In this document: piece after piece, positions 56,040-64,000 of the stretch | Layout: each line of letters starts with the position of its first letter | Position numbering within the stretch: position 1 is the first letter of the stretch | Assembly: GCF_000375345.1 (NCBI RefSeq) | Contig: NZ_AQXD01000003.1 | Coordinates: forward strand, 62,001-126,000 | DNA from: Wohlfahrtiimonas chitiniclastica DSM 18708 | GTDB taxonomy: Bacteria > Pseudomonadota > Gammaproteobacteria > Cardiobacteriales > Wohlfahrtiimonadaceae | DNA length: 64,000 bases | Reading direction: 5' to 3' | Program-made: the position numbers and the translations under genes | The notes under the pieces: model-generated | What the model saw: only the letters and a program-made list of their open reading frames with translations | Told to the model about the DNA's origin: nothing | Database searches by the model: none

Positions 56040-58022
56040 ATGCTACCCATTGGTGAATTAACACTTTACGTTGCGCTCGCGACAGCGCTTTTATTGCTCT
56101 TTCTGCCGTTGATCGGACTTGTGACACACAACACAAAACTGATGCAAACGGCCAAACCTCTAACCTTATGGCTCTTTGTGCTGCTGCTCACCTCGTTTGT
56201 GAGCTTAGGTTATGCTTTTTATACCAATGACTTCAGTTATGCGTATGTGTTCAGCAACTCAAACACGCAACTGCCCGCCATTTTCCGCCTAACAGCGATT
56301 TGGGGCAGCCATGAAGGCTCGATGTTATTGTGGGTCTTCACGCTCTCTTTATGGATGTTCGTGGCGATCTTCTTTATGCGTAAATTGCCCATCGAATTGA
56401 CGGCAACCACGCTAGCAATTTTAGGCGCCATCATCGCCTCTTTCATCGCCTTTGTGATCTTCACATCGAATCCATTTGAACGCGCGATCAACAGCATTGT
56501 GTTTGATGGCCGTGACTTAAATCCATTGTTGCAAGACGTTGGGCTCATCATCCATCCGCCTTTACTCTATATGGGTTATGTGGGCTTTGCCATTCCATAT
56601 GCATTTGTGTGCGCCATTTTGATCAATGGTTACATTGATCGCACCACTGTGCGTTGGTTGCGCCCTTGGGTATTGGCGGCTTGGGGCTTTTTAACCCTCG
56701 GCATCACCGTTGGCAGTTGGTGGGCTTACTATGAATTGGGCTGGGGCGGCTGGTGGTTCTGGGATCCTGTGGAAAATGCCTCCCTCATCCCTTGGATTTT
56801 ATCCACCGCTTTATTGCACTCATTGATCACCACAGAAAAACGCCAAGTCTTCTCCGTTTGGTCTGTGCTGATGGCCATTCTTTGCTTCTCATTGAGCGTT
56901 TTGGGTACATTCTTAGTGCGCTCAGGCGTTTTGACTTCGGTGCATTCATTTGCTGCCGATCCTCGCCGCGGTGCCATCATCCTCATCATTTTAGCCTGTG
57001 TTGTGATCTTCGGAATTGCGTTGTTACTCATGCGCTCAAGCCGCATTCGTCAGCACAATGGTGTCGCATTATTATCGCGTGAAACTGGCATTTTACTCAA
57101 TAACATCTTCTTATCTGTGGTCTGTTTTATTGTGGTGCTTGGCACACTCTATCCGCTCATTGTGGACATGTTACAAATCGGTAAAATCTCTGTGGGACCA
57201 AACTTCTTCAATAAAACCGTCAATCCATTAGCGATGATTTTATTGGTGATCCTTGGCATCACACCACTTGTGCGCTACAAGAAAGATCAATTGAGCCGCA
57301 TTCGTAAACCGCTCATCATCATGGCGATTGCTGCGGTGATTATGGGTCCTTTATCGAACGCTGCCTATGTTTTATATGTCAATGGTTTATTGCCAGAAGG
57401 TCATGCTGATCGCATGCCGCTCATCAACCCGATGGTGACATTGAGCCTCATTTTATGTTACTGGGTATTTTTCGGCATTTTGGCAGAAATTGCGATGCAT
57501 AAACCCCGCAATGCCAGCTTCATCAAAGGCTTCTTTACGCAGTCAATGTCCCGCGTTGCCATGAACTTAGGTCACTTAGGTGTGGTGGTCACCATCGTGG
57601 GCATCACGATGACCAGTTACTACAGCGTTGAAGCGGATCGTTTACTCAAAGTTGGGCAAACGGAAGTGGTGCAAGGCTATGAATTTAAACTTGAGAATTT
57701 AGAAAACATCAAAGGGCCAAACTACTTTGCCACCAAAGGGACATTCTCTGTGAGCTATCAGGGCAAATTCTTACGCATGATGCATCCTGAAAAACGCATC
57801 TATGCCGCAAGTGGCATGCCCATCAGTGAAGTTGCGTTGCGCGCTTCCCTCTTTGATGATCTCTACATTGCATTGGCAGAAGAGCGCCCCGGTCAAAGCT
57901 GGGCGATTCGCTTGTATGTCAAACCTTTCATTCGTTGGATTTGGTTAGGCGGCGTGATCATCTCGATTGCAGCATTGCTTGCCATGTTGGCATTGCGCCG
58001 TCCTGAACGTGCGGAAAAATAG
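56040..58022 (+). CDS. ccmF: Cytochrome c haem lyase subunit CcmF
   Basis: Large polytopic component of the haem ligase, 660 residues and about 13-15 helices. Markers: FRLTAIWGSHEGSMLLW (about 82), IHPPLLYMGYVGFAIPYAF (about 171), WWD motif GWGGWWFWDPVENAS (about 231-245). The start comes 2 bases after ccmE. Confidence 0.97.
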   Translation: MLPIGELTLYVALATALLLLFLPLIGLVTHNTKLMQTAKPLTLWLFVLLLTSFVSLGYAFYTNDFSYAYVFSNSNTQLPAIFRLTAIWGSHEGSMLLWVFTLSLWMFVAIFFMRKLPIELTATTLAILGAIIASFIAFVIFTSNPFERAINSIVFDGRDLNPLLQDVGLIIHPPLLYMGYVGFAIPYAFVCAILINGYIDRTTVRWLRPWVLAAWGFLTLGITVGSWWAYYELGWGGWWFWDPVENASLIPWILSTALLHSLITTEKRQVFSVWSVLMAILCFSLSVLGTFLVRSGVLTSVHSFAADPRRGAIILIILACVVIFGIALLLMRSSRIRQHNGVALLSRETGILLNNIFLSVVCFIVVLGTLYPLIVDMLQIGKISVGPNFFNKTVNPLAMILLVILGITPLVRYKKDQLSRIRKPLIIMAIAAVIMGPLSNAAYVLYVNGLLPEGHADRMPLINPMVTLSLILCYWVFFGILAEIAMHKPRNASFIKGFFTQSMSRVAMNLGHLGVVVTIVGITMTSYYSVEADRLLKVGQTEVVQGYEFKLENLENIKGPNYFATKGTFSVSYQGKFLRMMHPEKRIYAASGMPISEVALRASLFDDLYIALAEERPGQSWAIRLYVKPFIRWIWLGGVIISIAALLAMLALRRPERAEK

Positions 58023-58031
58023 GAGAATTGT

Positions 58032-58583
58032 ATGAAAAAGCCTGTCATCATCGCCATCACCGCGAGCGTATTGGTTGTGATTTTTGCCTTCTTCTTCATC
58101 ACCCTTGGCAATGATCCGAGCAAATTGCCTTCCACGCGTGAAGGTAAACAAGTGCCTGAATTCAGTGCCAGTAAATTGGTGGAACCTGGGCACATTGCGG
58201 AAATCATCACCAATGAGGACATCAAAGGCCCTGCCCTACTCAATGTTTGGGCAACATGGTGCCCAACATGCCGTGATGAACATGCCACCTTGAATGTGTT
58301 AAAAGATCAAGGCGTCAAAATTTATGGCGTCAATTACAAAGATGATCCTGAAAAAGCATACGAATGGCTTGAAGAGCTAGGTAATCCTTATCTCTTTAAC
58401 TTTTTAGACATGAGCGGTGCAGTTGGCATCGAGCTTGGCGTTTATGGTGCACCTGAAACTTACTTCATCGATCAAAACAACGTGATTCATTATCGTCACG
58501 TGGGCGCGATTTTGCCGGAGATTTGGGACACGCAGCTTAAAGCCATCTATGAAGAGATCATGCAAACAGGAGATCCATCCTAA
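58032..58583 (+). CDS. ccmG: Thiol:disulfide interchange protein CcmG/DsbE
   Basis: Thioredoxin-like periplasmic membrane-anchored reductant for apocytochrome c CXXCH motifs. N-terminal helix (about 5-24), then active site NVWATWCPTCRDEHATL with the CPTC redox pair (about 73-76). Conserved Pro in YGAPETYFID. 183 residues. AGGAG lies 7 bases before the ATG; ccmH start overlaps its stop (TAATG). Confidence 0.95.
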   Translation: MKKPVIIAITASVLVVIFAFFFITLGNDPSKLPSTREGKQVPEFSASKLVEPGHIAEIITNEDIKGPALLNVWATWCPTCRDEHATLNVLKDQGVKIYGVNYKDDPEKAYEWLEELGNPYLFNFLDMSGAVGIELGVYGAPETYFIDQNNVIHYRHVGAILPEIWDTQLKAIYEEIMQTGDPS

Positions 58584-59041
58584 TGAGACGATTGTTAACA
58601 ATGCTATTCCTCATGAGCAGCTTTGCCTTGGCAAATGTGAATGTGTATGACTTTTCAGACAAAGTGCAAGAGACCCGCTTTAACCACTTAATCACAGATT
58701 TACGCTGCCCGAAATGCCAAAATCAGAACTTAGCGGATTCAGATGCACCGCTTGCAAAAGATTTAAAAGATCGCGTCTATTTGATGATCAACGATGGCCG
58801 CAGCGACAGTGAAATCCTCACCTTTATGGTGGATCGTTATGGTGATTTTGTGCTCTATACGCCCCCTGTCAAACCCATCACTTGGTTTTTATGGTTTGGC
58901 CCTGCGGTGATCTTATTACTTGTGCTCATCATCGTCTTTGCGCGCCGTAAAAAGCCGACTGAGGAAGTTGTTCAGCCCTTATCACCTTCAGAAGCCCAGC
59001 AACTTTCTGAGCTGTTAAATAAAAAGGATTCGCACCAATGA
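58583..59041 (+). CDS. ccmH: Cytochrome c maturation protein CcmH (N-terminal module)
   Basis: 152 residues; signal peptide, then the redox motif LRCPKCQNQNLADSDAPLA (about 33-51) and the DGRSDSEILTFMVDRYGDFVLY helix region, then one TM helix (about 101-120). It hands reduced apocytochrome to CcmF. Encoded separately from the TPR part (CcmI), in contrast to the fused CcmH of E. coli. Its stop overlaps the ccmI start (ATGA). Confidence 0.95.
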   Translation: MRRLLTMLFLMSSFALANVNVYDFSDKVQETRFNHLITDLRCPKCQNQNLADSDAPLAKDLKDRVYLMINDGRSDSEILTFMVDRYGDFVLYTPPVKPITWFLWFGPAVILLLVLIIVFARRKKPTEEVVQPLSPSEAQQLSELLNKKDSHQ

Positions 59042-60765
59042 TTCTCTTTTCCATCATCCTATTTGTCTTGACGATGCTCATCATCTTTTATCCGCTGTTT
59101 CAACACAAAACAGCCGCAGAGCCGACGCTGCAAGATATCTATACCCAAAATTATCTGGCCACCGAAACGCGCTTGAAAAAGAGTTTAGACAATGGCGTGA
59201 TCACGCAAACTCAGTATGAGCAAAAGCAAGCGGAAGCTGCCCGTGATTTATTAAAACTCACGAAAAAACATCAAAGTCAATTGTCAAATGGTGCGCGCAC
59301 TGTGATTTCTGTGGTGGCATTGATCTTCCCTGTGGCAGCCATTGGCGGCTTTTGGGCGCATTCATATACACAAGATGTGCAAGAATATGATCAAAAACGT
59401 GGCGAACTCACGCCTGAGTTACAAGCGTGGTTAGATCGCATTCCAGACAGCGAATTAGAAACCTTCAAAAGCATCGTGGAAGTTGAACCTCAGCCACCTA
59501 AACCTGAATTGTTTGAAGATTTGCGTTATGTGTTCCCAACGCTCTTTTACATGAGTGCAAAACAGACCCATGACAATCCAAAGTTGTTAAAATTGCTCGG
59601 TAAACTGGCATACAGCGCACAATGGACACCGGGCACTTTAGATGCTTATAACCGTGTATTAGAGCTTTCACCCACCGATTACATCGCCAATGTTTCTGTG
59701 TTAGAAGCTGACCTTCAAAGTGCGAAAAAGAAAATCCCTAAACGCCTTGTTGAGCGCTTAGATCACTTTTTCACCATGTATCCTAACGACACATATTTAC
59801 GCATTTTGTACGCAGAAGCCCTCTATGAGCGCGGACAATTTAAAGAGTCCATCGCCCAATGGAAAGAGATGCGTGACTTATTGGCAAAAAGCGCCAAAGG
59901 CAATCCGCAAGGTGAGCAAGCGCTCAAAACTTTGGACACTTTCATTGCTTCAATCGAACAAGGCATGATGGAAACAGCGCAAGTGCGTAACTTTGATGTC
60001 AAAACTGTGCTTGATGCTCCGATTGATTGGCAAAACATCACTTCCCCACTCATCATGACGCTGTATATGATGGACTTTGAGGACAATACACCGATTGCCT
60101 TTAAAGAGAGCTTAATTGCACCGAATCAAACAGTGCCTGATATGATAGTGCTCAATGACTTTAACCGCTTTGATACAGTGACGACGCCCATTCGTAATTT
60201 TGAGCATTTAGCTGTGTTTGGTACATTAAAGCCCATCGATAATGATGAGATTCTTTATCTCACGGATGTGGTTGAATTGCCAAAAGGTGCCTATGAAAGC
60301 GCAGTTGCCTTCATGCCAAGCAGTGAAGCCGATGCCATCAATGATGTGATGCAAAAAACCATCGATGCTGCAAAAGCAAAAACGGCTGCCCGTTATTTAG
60401 TGCAAATCAATGCGCCGGATGTGGATTTAAGCTCATTGCCTGACAGCGCACGTTTAACCCTCTTCATTTCCCAAGAAGGTTCACGCATGCCGCTTGCCGC
60501 AAAAGCCATTGATTCAGCGAACAGCTTAACCTTCCCTTTAACCCTTGAGATCACGGATCAAGATCGCTTAATGGCTGGTAACCCAAGCTTATTTGCCACC
60601 CCGAATTTAACCGTGGGCGCGCGTTTAAGCCAAGGCTCTGAAGCCGTTGGTCAAACCGGTGACATCGAAAGCGTGAAAATGCCGATTTCACCTGAGCATT
60701 CAAGCGTTGTTTTAATGCTTGATCAAATCCGTGAAACCTCTAAAACCTCACCGGTGGCCCCATAA
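59038..60765 (+). CDS. ccmI: Cytochrome c biogenesis protein CcmI (TPR)
   Basis: 575-residue protein binding apocytochrome c C-termini. N-terminal helix (about 1-20), basic linker, second TM helix (about 87-107; TVISVVALIFPVAAIGGFW), and TPR-like region (about 145-290, with VFPTLFYMSAKQTHDNPKLL and YAEALYERGQFKESIAQWKE). The C-terminal domain (about 350-570) has LAAKAIDSANSLTFPLTLEI and ARLSQGSEAVGQTGD motifs of the family. Coupled to ccmH and to ccmA by overlapping codons. Confidence 0.88.
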   Translation: MILFSIILFVLTMLIIFYPLFQHKTAAEPTLQDIYTQNYLATETRLKKSLDNGVITQTQYEQKQAEAARDLLKLTKKHQSQLSNGARTVISVVALIFPVAAIGGFWAHSYTQDVQEYDQKRGELTPELQAWLDRIPDSELETFKSIVEVEPQPPKPELFEDLRYVFPTLFYMSAKQTHDNPKLLKLLGKLAYSAQWTPGTLDAYNRVLELSPTDYIANVSVLEADLQSAKKKIPKRLVERLDHFFTMYPNDTYLRILYAEALYERGQFKESIAQWKEMRDLLAKSAKGNPQGEQALKTLDTFIASIEQGMMETAQVRNFDVKTVLDAPIDWQNITSPLIMTLYMMDFEDNTPIAFKESLIAPNQTVPDMIVLNDFNRFDTVTTPIRNFEHLAVFGTLKPIDNDEILYLTDVVELPKGAYESAVAFMPSSEADAINDVMQKTIDAAKAKTAARYLVQINAPDVDLSSLPDSARLTLFISQEGSRMPLAAKAIDSANSLTFPLTLEITDQDRLMAGNPSLFATPNLTVGARLSQGSEAVGQTGDIESVKMPISPEHSSVVLMLDQIRETSKTSPVAP

Positions 60766-61400
60766 TGTTTGCTGATTTCACCTTACAGATTGATCAAGTG
60801 AGCGCAACGCGCAATTATCGCAAAGTGTTTTCCCCCGTCACCTTGACCCTCAAAAATGGCGACAGCGTCTATATTGAAGGAGAAAATGGCGCAGGTAAAA
60901 CCACATTTTTACGCGTGATTGCAGGTTTAAACAGCATCTATCAAGGTGACATCAGCTTCAATGGACTCAATCGCAAAGAGCTTGCCCACACATATCATCG
61001 TCACATTTTGTATGTCGGGCACGCCCTTGGCTTAAAAGATGATCTCACCGCCTATGAAAACATCGATGCAATGCTCAAAATTCAGGGCATTCATCGCTCT
61101 GAGGCGGAGATTTTATCGGTGTTTGAAACGTTATTGATCCCCACACAAAACCGCGCGATGCGTTACTTATCCGCAGGACAAAGACGCCGCGTTGCCCTCT
61201 CTCGCTTATGGCTTGAGCCAAAAGCCATTTGGATTTTAGATGAACCCTTCACCGCTTTAGATAAGCGCTCTGTGGCGATTTTAGAAGCCGCCATTACAGA
61301 ACATCATCAACAAAATGGCGCAATCCTCTTCACTTCTCATCAAACGCCTTCAGAAGGTGTGTATAATAAGCACGAAATGATAGAGAGTTATAGGAAATAA
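60765..61400 (+). CDS. ccmA: Haem-export ABC ATPase CcmA
   Basis: ATP-binding subunit releasing holo-CcmE from CcmC. Walker A IEGENGAGKTTFLRVIAG (about 38-55), signature LSAGQRRRVALSRLWL (about 130), Walker B IWILDEPFTALD (about 152) and H-loop FTSHQ. 211 residues. It starts in the ccmI stop codon (TAATG). Placed after ccmI rather than at the head of the operon as in E. coli. Confidence 0.95.
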   Translation: MFADFTLQIDQVSATRNYRKVFSPVTLTLKNGDSVYIEGENGAGKTTFLRVIAGLNSIYQGDISFNGLNRKELAHTYHRHILYVGHALGLKDDLTAYENIDAMLKIQGIHRSEAEILSVFETLLIPTQNRAMRYLSAGQRRRVALSRLWLEPKAIWILDEPFTALDKRSVAILEAAITEHHQQNGAILFTSHQTPSEGVYNKHEMIESYRK

Positions 61401-61409
61401 ATCAGCCTC

Positions 61410-62078
61410 ATGAGTGTTTTTACTGCGGTCATCAAGCGTGACCTTCAATTAGGCATGCGCCAACGCTCGGAATTGCTCACCCCCATAATCTTCTTTTTGA
61501 TTGTGGTGAGTCTCTTTCCGCTTGGTTTAGGGTTAGATAATCAAAAAGTGCTCCATGAAGTTTCGCCCGCCATTTTATGGATTGGCGCGCTGCTCTCAAA
61601 CATGCTCATTATGGATCGCCTTTTTAAAAGTGATTATGATGATGGCTCCCTTGAACAGTTGATGATTTCAGGCTCGCCACTTGTGGTTGTGGTGCTCGCT
61701 AAAATCGTTGCCCATTGGTGTTTAACGGCGCTGCCCCTCATCATTGTTTCCCCGATTTTGGGCTTAATGCTCTATTTCTCGGTGCCAGATGCCCTTGAAA
61801 CCACATTTTTACTGCTCATTGGCACACCTGTCTTGAGCTGCATCGGTGCCATTTGCACCGCACTCACCCTACAATTAAAGCGCGCAGGTTTACTCCTTAG
61901 CATCATCGCCTTGCCGCTCTTTTTACCTGTTTTAATTTTTGGTGTGCAAGCCACATTACGCATCATCGAAGGCCATTCTGTGGTTGGTTTTTATGCCGTA
62001 TTCGCCGCCCTTGATTTGATCGCCCTTGCTGCTGCACCATTGATTACAGCTTTTGCGTTACGCATCAGTCTTCATTAA
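61410..62078 (+). CDS. ccmB: Haem-export ABC permease CcmB
   Basis: Six-helix permease partner of CcmA, 222 residues. Begins FTAVIKRDLQLGMRQRSELL, then LFKSDYDDGSLEQLMISG (about 71) and VLSCIGAICTALTLQLKRAGLL (two parts, about 140-162), with all family blocks present. Last ccm gene. The ATPase gene downstream starts 16 bases after its stop in the same frame. Confidence 0.94.
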   Translation: MSVFTAVIKRDLQLGMRQRSELLTPIIFFLIVVSLFPLGLGLDNQKVLHEVSPAILWIGALLSNMLIMDRLFKSDYDDGSLEQLMISGSPLVVVVLAKIVAHWCLTALPLIIVSPILGLMLYFSVPDALETTFLLLIGTPVLSCIGAICTALTLQLKRAGLLLSIIALPLFLPVLIFGVQATLRIIEGHSVVGFYAVFAALDLIALAAAPLITAFALRISLH

Positions 62079-62093
62079 AATTTCGAGTGTTAC

Positions 62094-64000
62094 ATGACAA
62101 CCAAAAAAACTACCACGCCCGCTTTGGACTATCCACAACAATTGTCGCCAATTGTGCATGCTTGGATTTTGACCACCATTTTAGATTTAGGTGGGCACCG
62201 TGAATTCATCCATAAAGATTTTTTCAGTGATGATCAACTCGCCACCGCCATCGGCTTAGATAAATGGCTCAACTGTAAGCCGCCGTTGAATCGTGCGGAC
62301 ATCCTCAAAACATTGCGTGATCAACAACAAAAATTATTGAATGATCCGGCAACGTTTGCCACGCCATACAATCTTGATCTGACCCACAACTTAGACAATC
62401 TCAAAGCCCTCATTCATTTATCGGATGTGGAATGTGCGCTCTTAGAGTTCACGCTCATCACATACAATGAGCCTTTGCTTAATAATGCGTTAGATCAACT
62501 TGGCGCAATCAGCTCAGATCAACTCAATCGCATTTTGGCATTTTTATTGCAAAAAACGCCGCAAGAAATTCAAGCGGCGCTCTCCTCAAATGGTGCCCTT
62601 GCCCGCACAGGTTTAATGCGCGTGCATCATGGTCCTTCGCTCTTTTTCCGTGGCAAAATTGATTTGTTGTCCCGCAATTTCATTGAAGCGATGTTCTCCC
62701 ATGAAACGACGCCTTATAACATCCTAAAAGATGTGGTGTCGAAAAGTAAGCCTGCGGCTTTATCTTTAAACAACTTTGGTTACTTAAACACTGAACTCAA
62801 TATTTTAGTGCCTTATTTACAGCACGCGCTTGATCACAACCAAAAAGGCGTCAATATCCTCATTTATGGTGAGCCCGGCACGGGTAAAACAGAGCTTGCG
62901 CGCACGTTGGTGGAACACTTTAAAGTGGCGGCTTATGAAGTGGTGTCTGAATCCATTCATGGCGAAGGCGTGGAAAAAGGCGAGCAACGCTTATATGCTT
63001 ATTTAGCGGCACAAAACTTCTTTTGTAATCAAAAATCGCTCATCATTTTTGATGAAATTGAAGATGTCTTTTTTGATGCAGGCGCAGATGGATTACCAAA
63101 TTTCTCTAAAGCGTGGTTCAACCATATTTTAGAAACCAATCAGATCCCCACCATTTGGATCTGTAATGATACGTACGACATTGATCCTGCCATCATTCGC
63201 CGCTTTGACTTTACTTTCCACTTAGCTTCTCCGCCAAAGTCTGAACGTAAAGCGATGCTTGAATCTGCCTTAAAAGGCAAACTCAGCCCCAATACATTAA
63301 ATACGCTTGCCCTTTCTAAAGCATTGGTGCCTGCCATCATTGATCGCACGGCAAAAGTGCTCAACACCATTTATGATGACGTGGCAGAAAACTTTGATGA
63401 AGCGGCCACCACAATCATCAATGGCACCTTAAAAGCCCAAGGCAATCCTGAAATTCGCGTGGCAAAAATTGGTGGGCTCAGTGATATTTATAATCCTGCC
63501 TTCACCAATACGGATTCAAATTTAGCGCTCCTTGCAGAACGCTTAAAAGTCTTCAACGAAGCGCGCATTTGTTTATATGGTGCTTCCGGCACCGGTAAAT
63601 CTGCATTTGCGCACTATTTAGCGGACTATTTGAATAAGCCATTACTCATCAAAAAAGTGTCTGATTTGATGGATAAATATGTGGGCGAGACGGAAAAACA
63701 AATCGCCGAAGCCTTTTATGAAGCCACCACCACAGGCGCCATTTTATTGATGGATGAAGTGGACAGCTTTTTAAGAGATCGCCGCTCTGCTCAGCAAAAT
63801 TACGAGATCACGATGGTCAATGAGATGCTCACTCAAATGGAAGAGTTCTCTGGCATTTTCATCGCCACCACCAACTTAATGGATCATCTTGATCAAGCAA
63901 TGCTCCGCCGTTTTGATTTTAAAGTGAAGTTTGATTACCTAAAAGCGGATCAAGCTTGGCTCCTCTTTAACGAGCAATGCCGTTATTTAGGTTTTCAATC
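62094..64000 (+). CDS. Tandem AAA+ ATPase, 3'-truncated by the window edge
   Basis: Open frame from ATG 62094 to the last base; 635 codons are visible. No signal peptide. An N-terminal region (about 1-245) is followed by two AAA+ modules. Module 1 has Walker A IYGEPGTGKTELA (about 258) and Walker B LIIFDEIEDVF (about 317). Module 2 has Walker A LYGASGTGKSAFA (about 494), Walker B ILLMDEVDSFLRD (about 549) and arginine-finger-like LRRFDFKVKF near 603. Arginine in IIRRFDF serves module 1. It resembles uncharacterised tandem AAA proteins rather than Clp, Vps4 or FtsH. It begins after the ccmB stop with only a GAG-type binding site, so it may be read with the ccm operon. Confidence 0.82.
   Translation, partial: MTTKKTTTPALDYPQQLSPIVHAWILTTILDLGGHREFIHKDFFSDDQLATAIGLDKWLNCKPPLNRADILKTLRDQQQKLLNDPATFATPYNLDLTHNLDNLKALIHLSDVECALLEFTLITYNEPLLNNALDQLGAISSDQLNRILAFLLQKTPQEIQAALSSNGALARTGLMRVHHGPSLFFRGKIDLLSRNFIEAMFSHETTPYNILKDVVSKSKPAALSLNNFGYLNTELNILVPYLQHALDHNQKGVNILIYGEPGTGKTELARTLVEHFKVAAYEVVSESIHGEGVEKGEQRLYAYLAAQNFFCNQKSLIIFDEIEDVFFDAGADGLPNFSKAWFNHILETNQIPTIWICNDTYDIDPAIIRRFDFTFHLASPPKSERKAMLESALKGKLSPNTLNTLALSKALVPAIIDRTAKVLNTIYDDVAENFDEAATTIINGTLKAQGNPEIRVAKIGGLSDIYNPAFTNTDSNLALLAERLKVFNEARICLYGASGTGKSAFAHYLADYLNKPLLIKKVSDLMDKYVGETEKQIAEAFYEATTTGAILLMDEVDSFLRDRRSAQQNYEITMVNEMLTQMEEFSGIFIATTNLMDHLDQAMLRRFDFKVKFDYLKADQAWLLFNEQCRYLGFQ

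Overview
The window is an ordinary-looking chromosomal stretch of a gammaproteobacterium with moderate-to-low GC (mid-40s % by eye). The strongest taxonomic clue is synteny. thrS-infC-rpmI-rplT-pheS-pheT-ihfA and xseB-ispA-dxs are in the classic gammaproteobacterial order, aas sits with lplT, and a complete cytochrome c maturation (system I) operon is present. A relative of Wohlfahrtiimonas/Cardiobacteriales is plausible, but that is inference only. No insertion sequences, prophage genes or CRISPR arrays were seen.

Regions 1-12.7 kb: proton-translocating transhydrogenase (pntAA 5'-truncated, pntAB, pntB); aspartate dehydrogenase; a small UvrD-like helicase, an ArsC-like reductase, a DUF423 protein and purB in one run; two identical tRNA-Arg(ACG) units, each with its own promoter and terminator; a YajD-like HNH protein with smpB; a TetR-dsrE pair with a clean palindrome at the promoter; tRNA-Ser(GGA); a YafK-like L,D-transpeptidase lipoprotein; an IMPase-family phosphatase; and a PhnD-like protein lacking a signal peptide.

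Regions 12.7-26.2 kb: glyQ without an adjacent glyS, a large MscS-type channel, xseB-ispA-dxs, and the translation operon. infC is read from an AUU start codon and a terminator-like hairpin sits directly before pheS.

Regions 26.2-38.5 kb: two envelope proteins and a MipA/OmpV porin-like protein. Then comes a compact set of metabolic genes pointing at each other: class III aminotransferase, N-acyltransferase-like protein and ureohydrolase-fold protein on +, then HAD phosphatase, alpha/beta hydrolase and two SMR-type transporters on -. I infer an uncharacterised amine-type small-molecule pathway with its own heterodimeric exporter. A two-component system and TPR/Sel1 proteins follow.

Regions 38.5-48.9 kb: a purine-salvage operon (NCS2 permease, divergent adenine-deaminase paralogue, adenine deaminase) behind a leader of about 240 nt. 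That leader has a clear promoter, a long-range closed helix, alternative pairings and a perfect but orphan Shine-Dalgarno sequence. It is the best candidate here for an undescribed or unrecognised regulatory RNA. Then come a RhtB-type exporter with a divergent Lrp regulator, ftsH, rlmE, an RsuA-like synthase, a small membrane protein and yhbY.

Regions 48.9-64 kb: two minor type IV pilins, a DUF922 putative zinc protease, lplT-aas, folA, and a ccm operon in the unusual order CDEFGHI-AB including an unlisted small ccmD. A tandem-AAA+ ATPase runs off the right edge.
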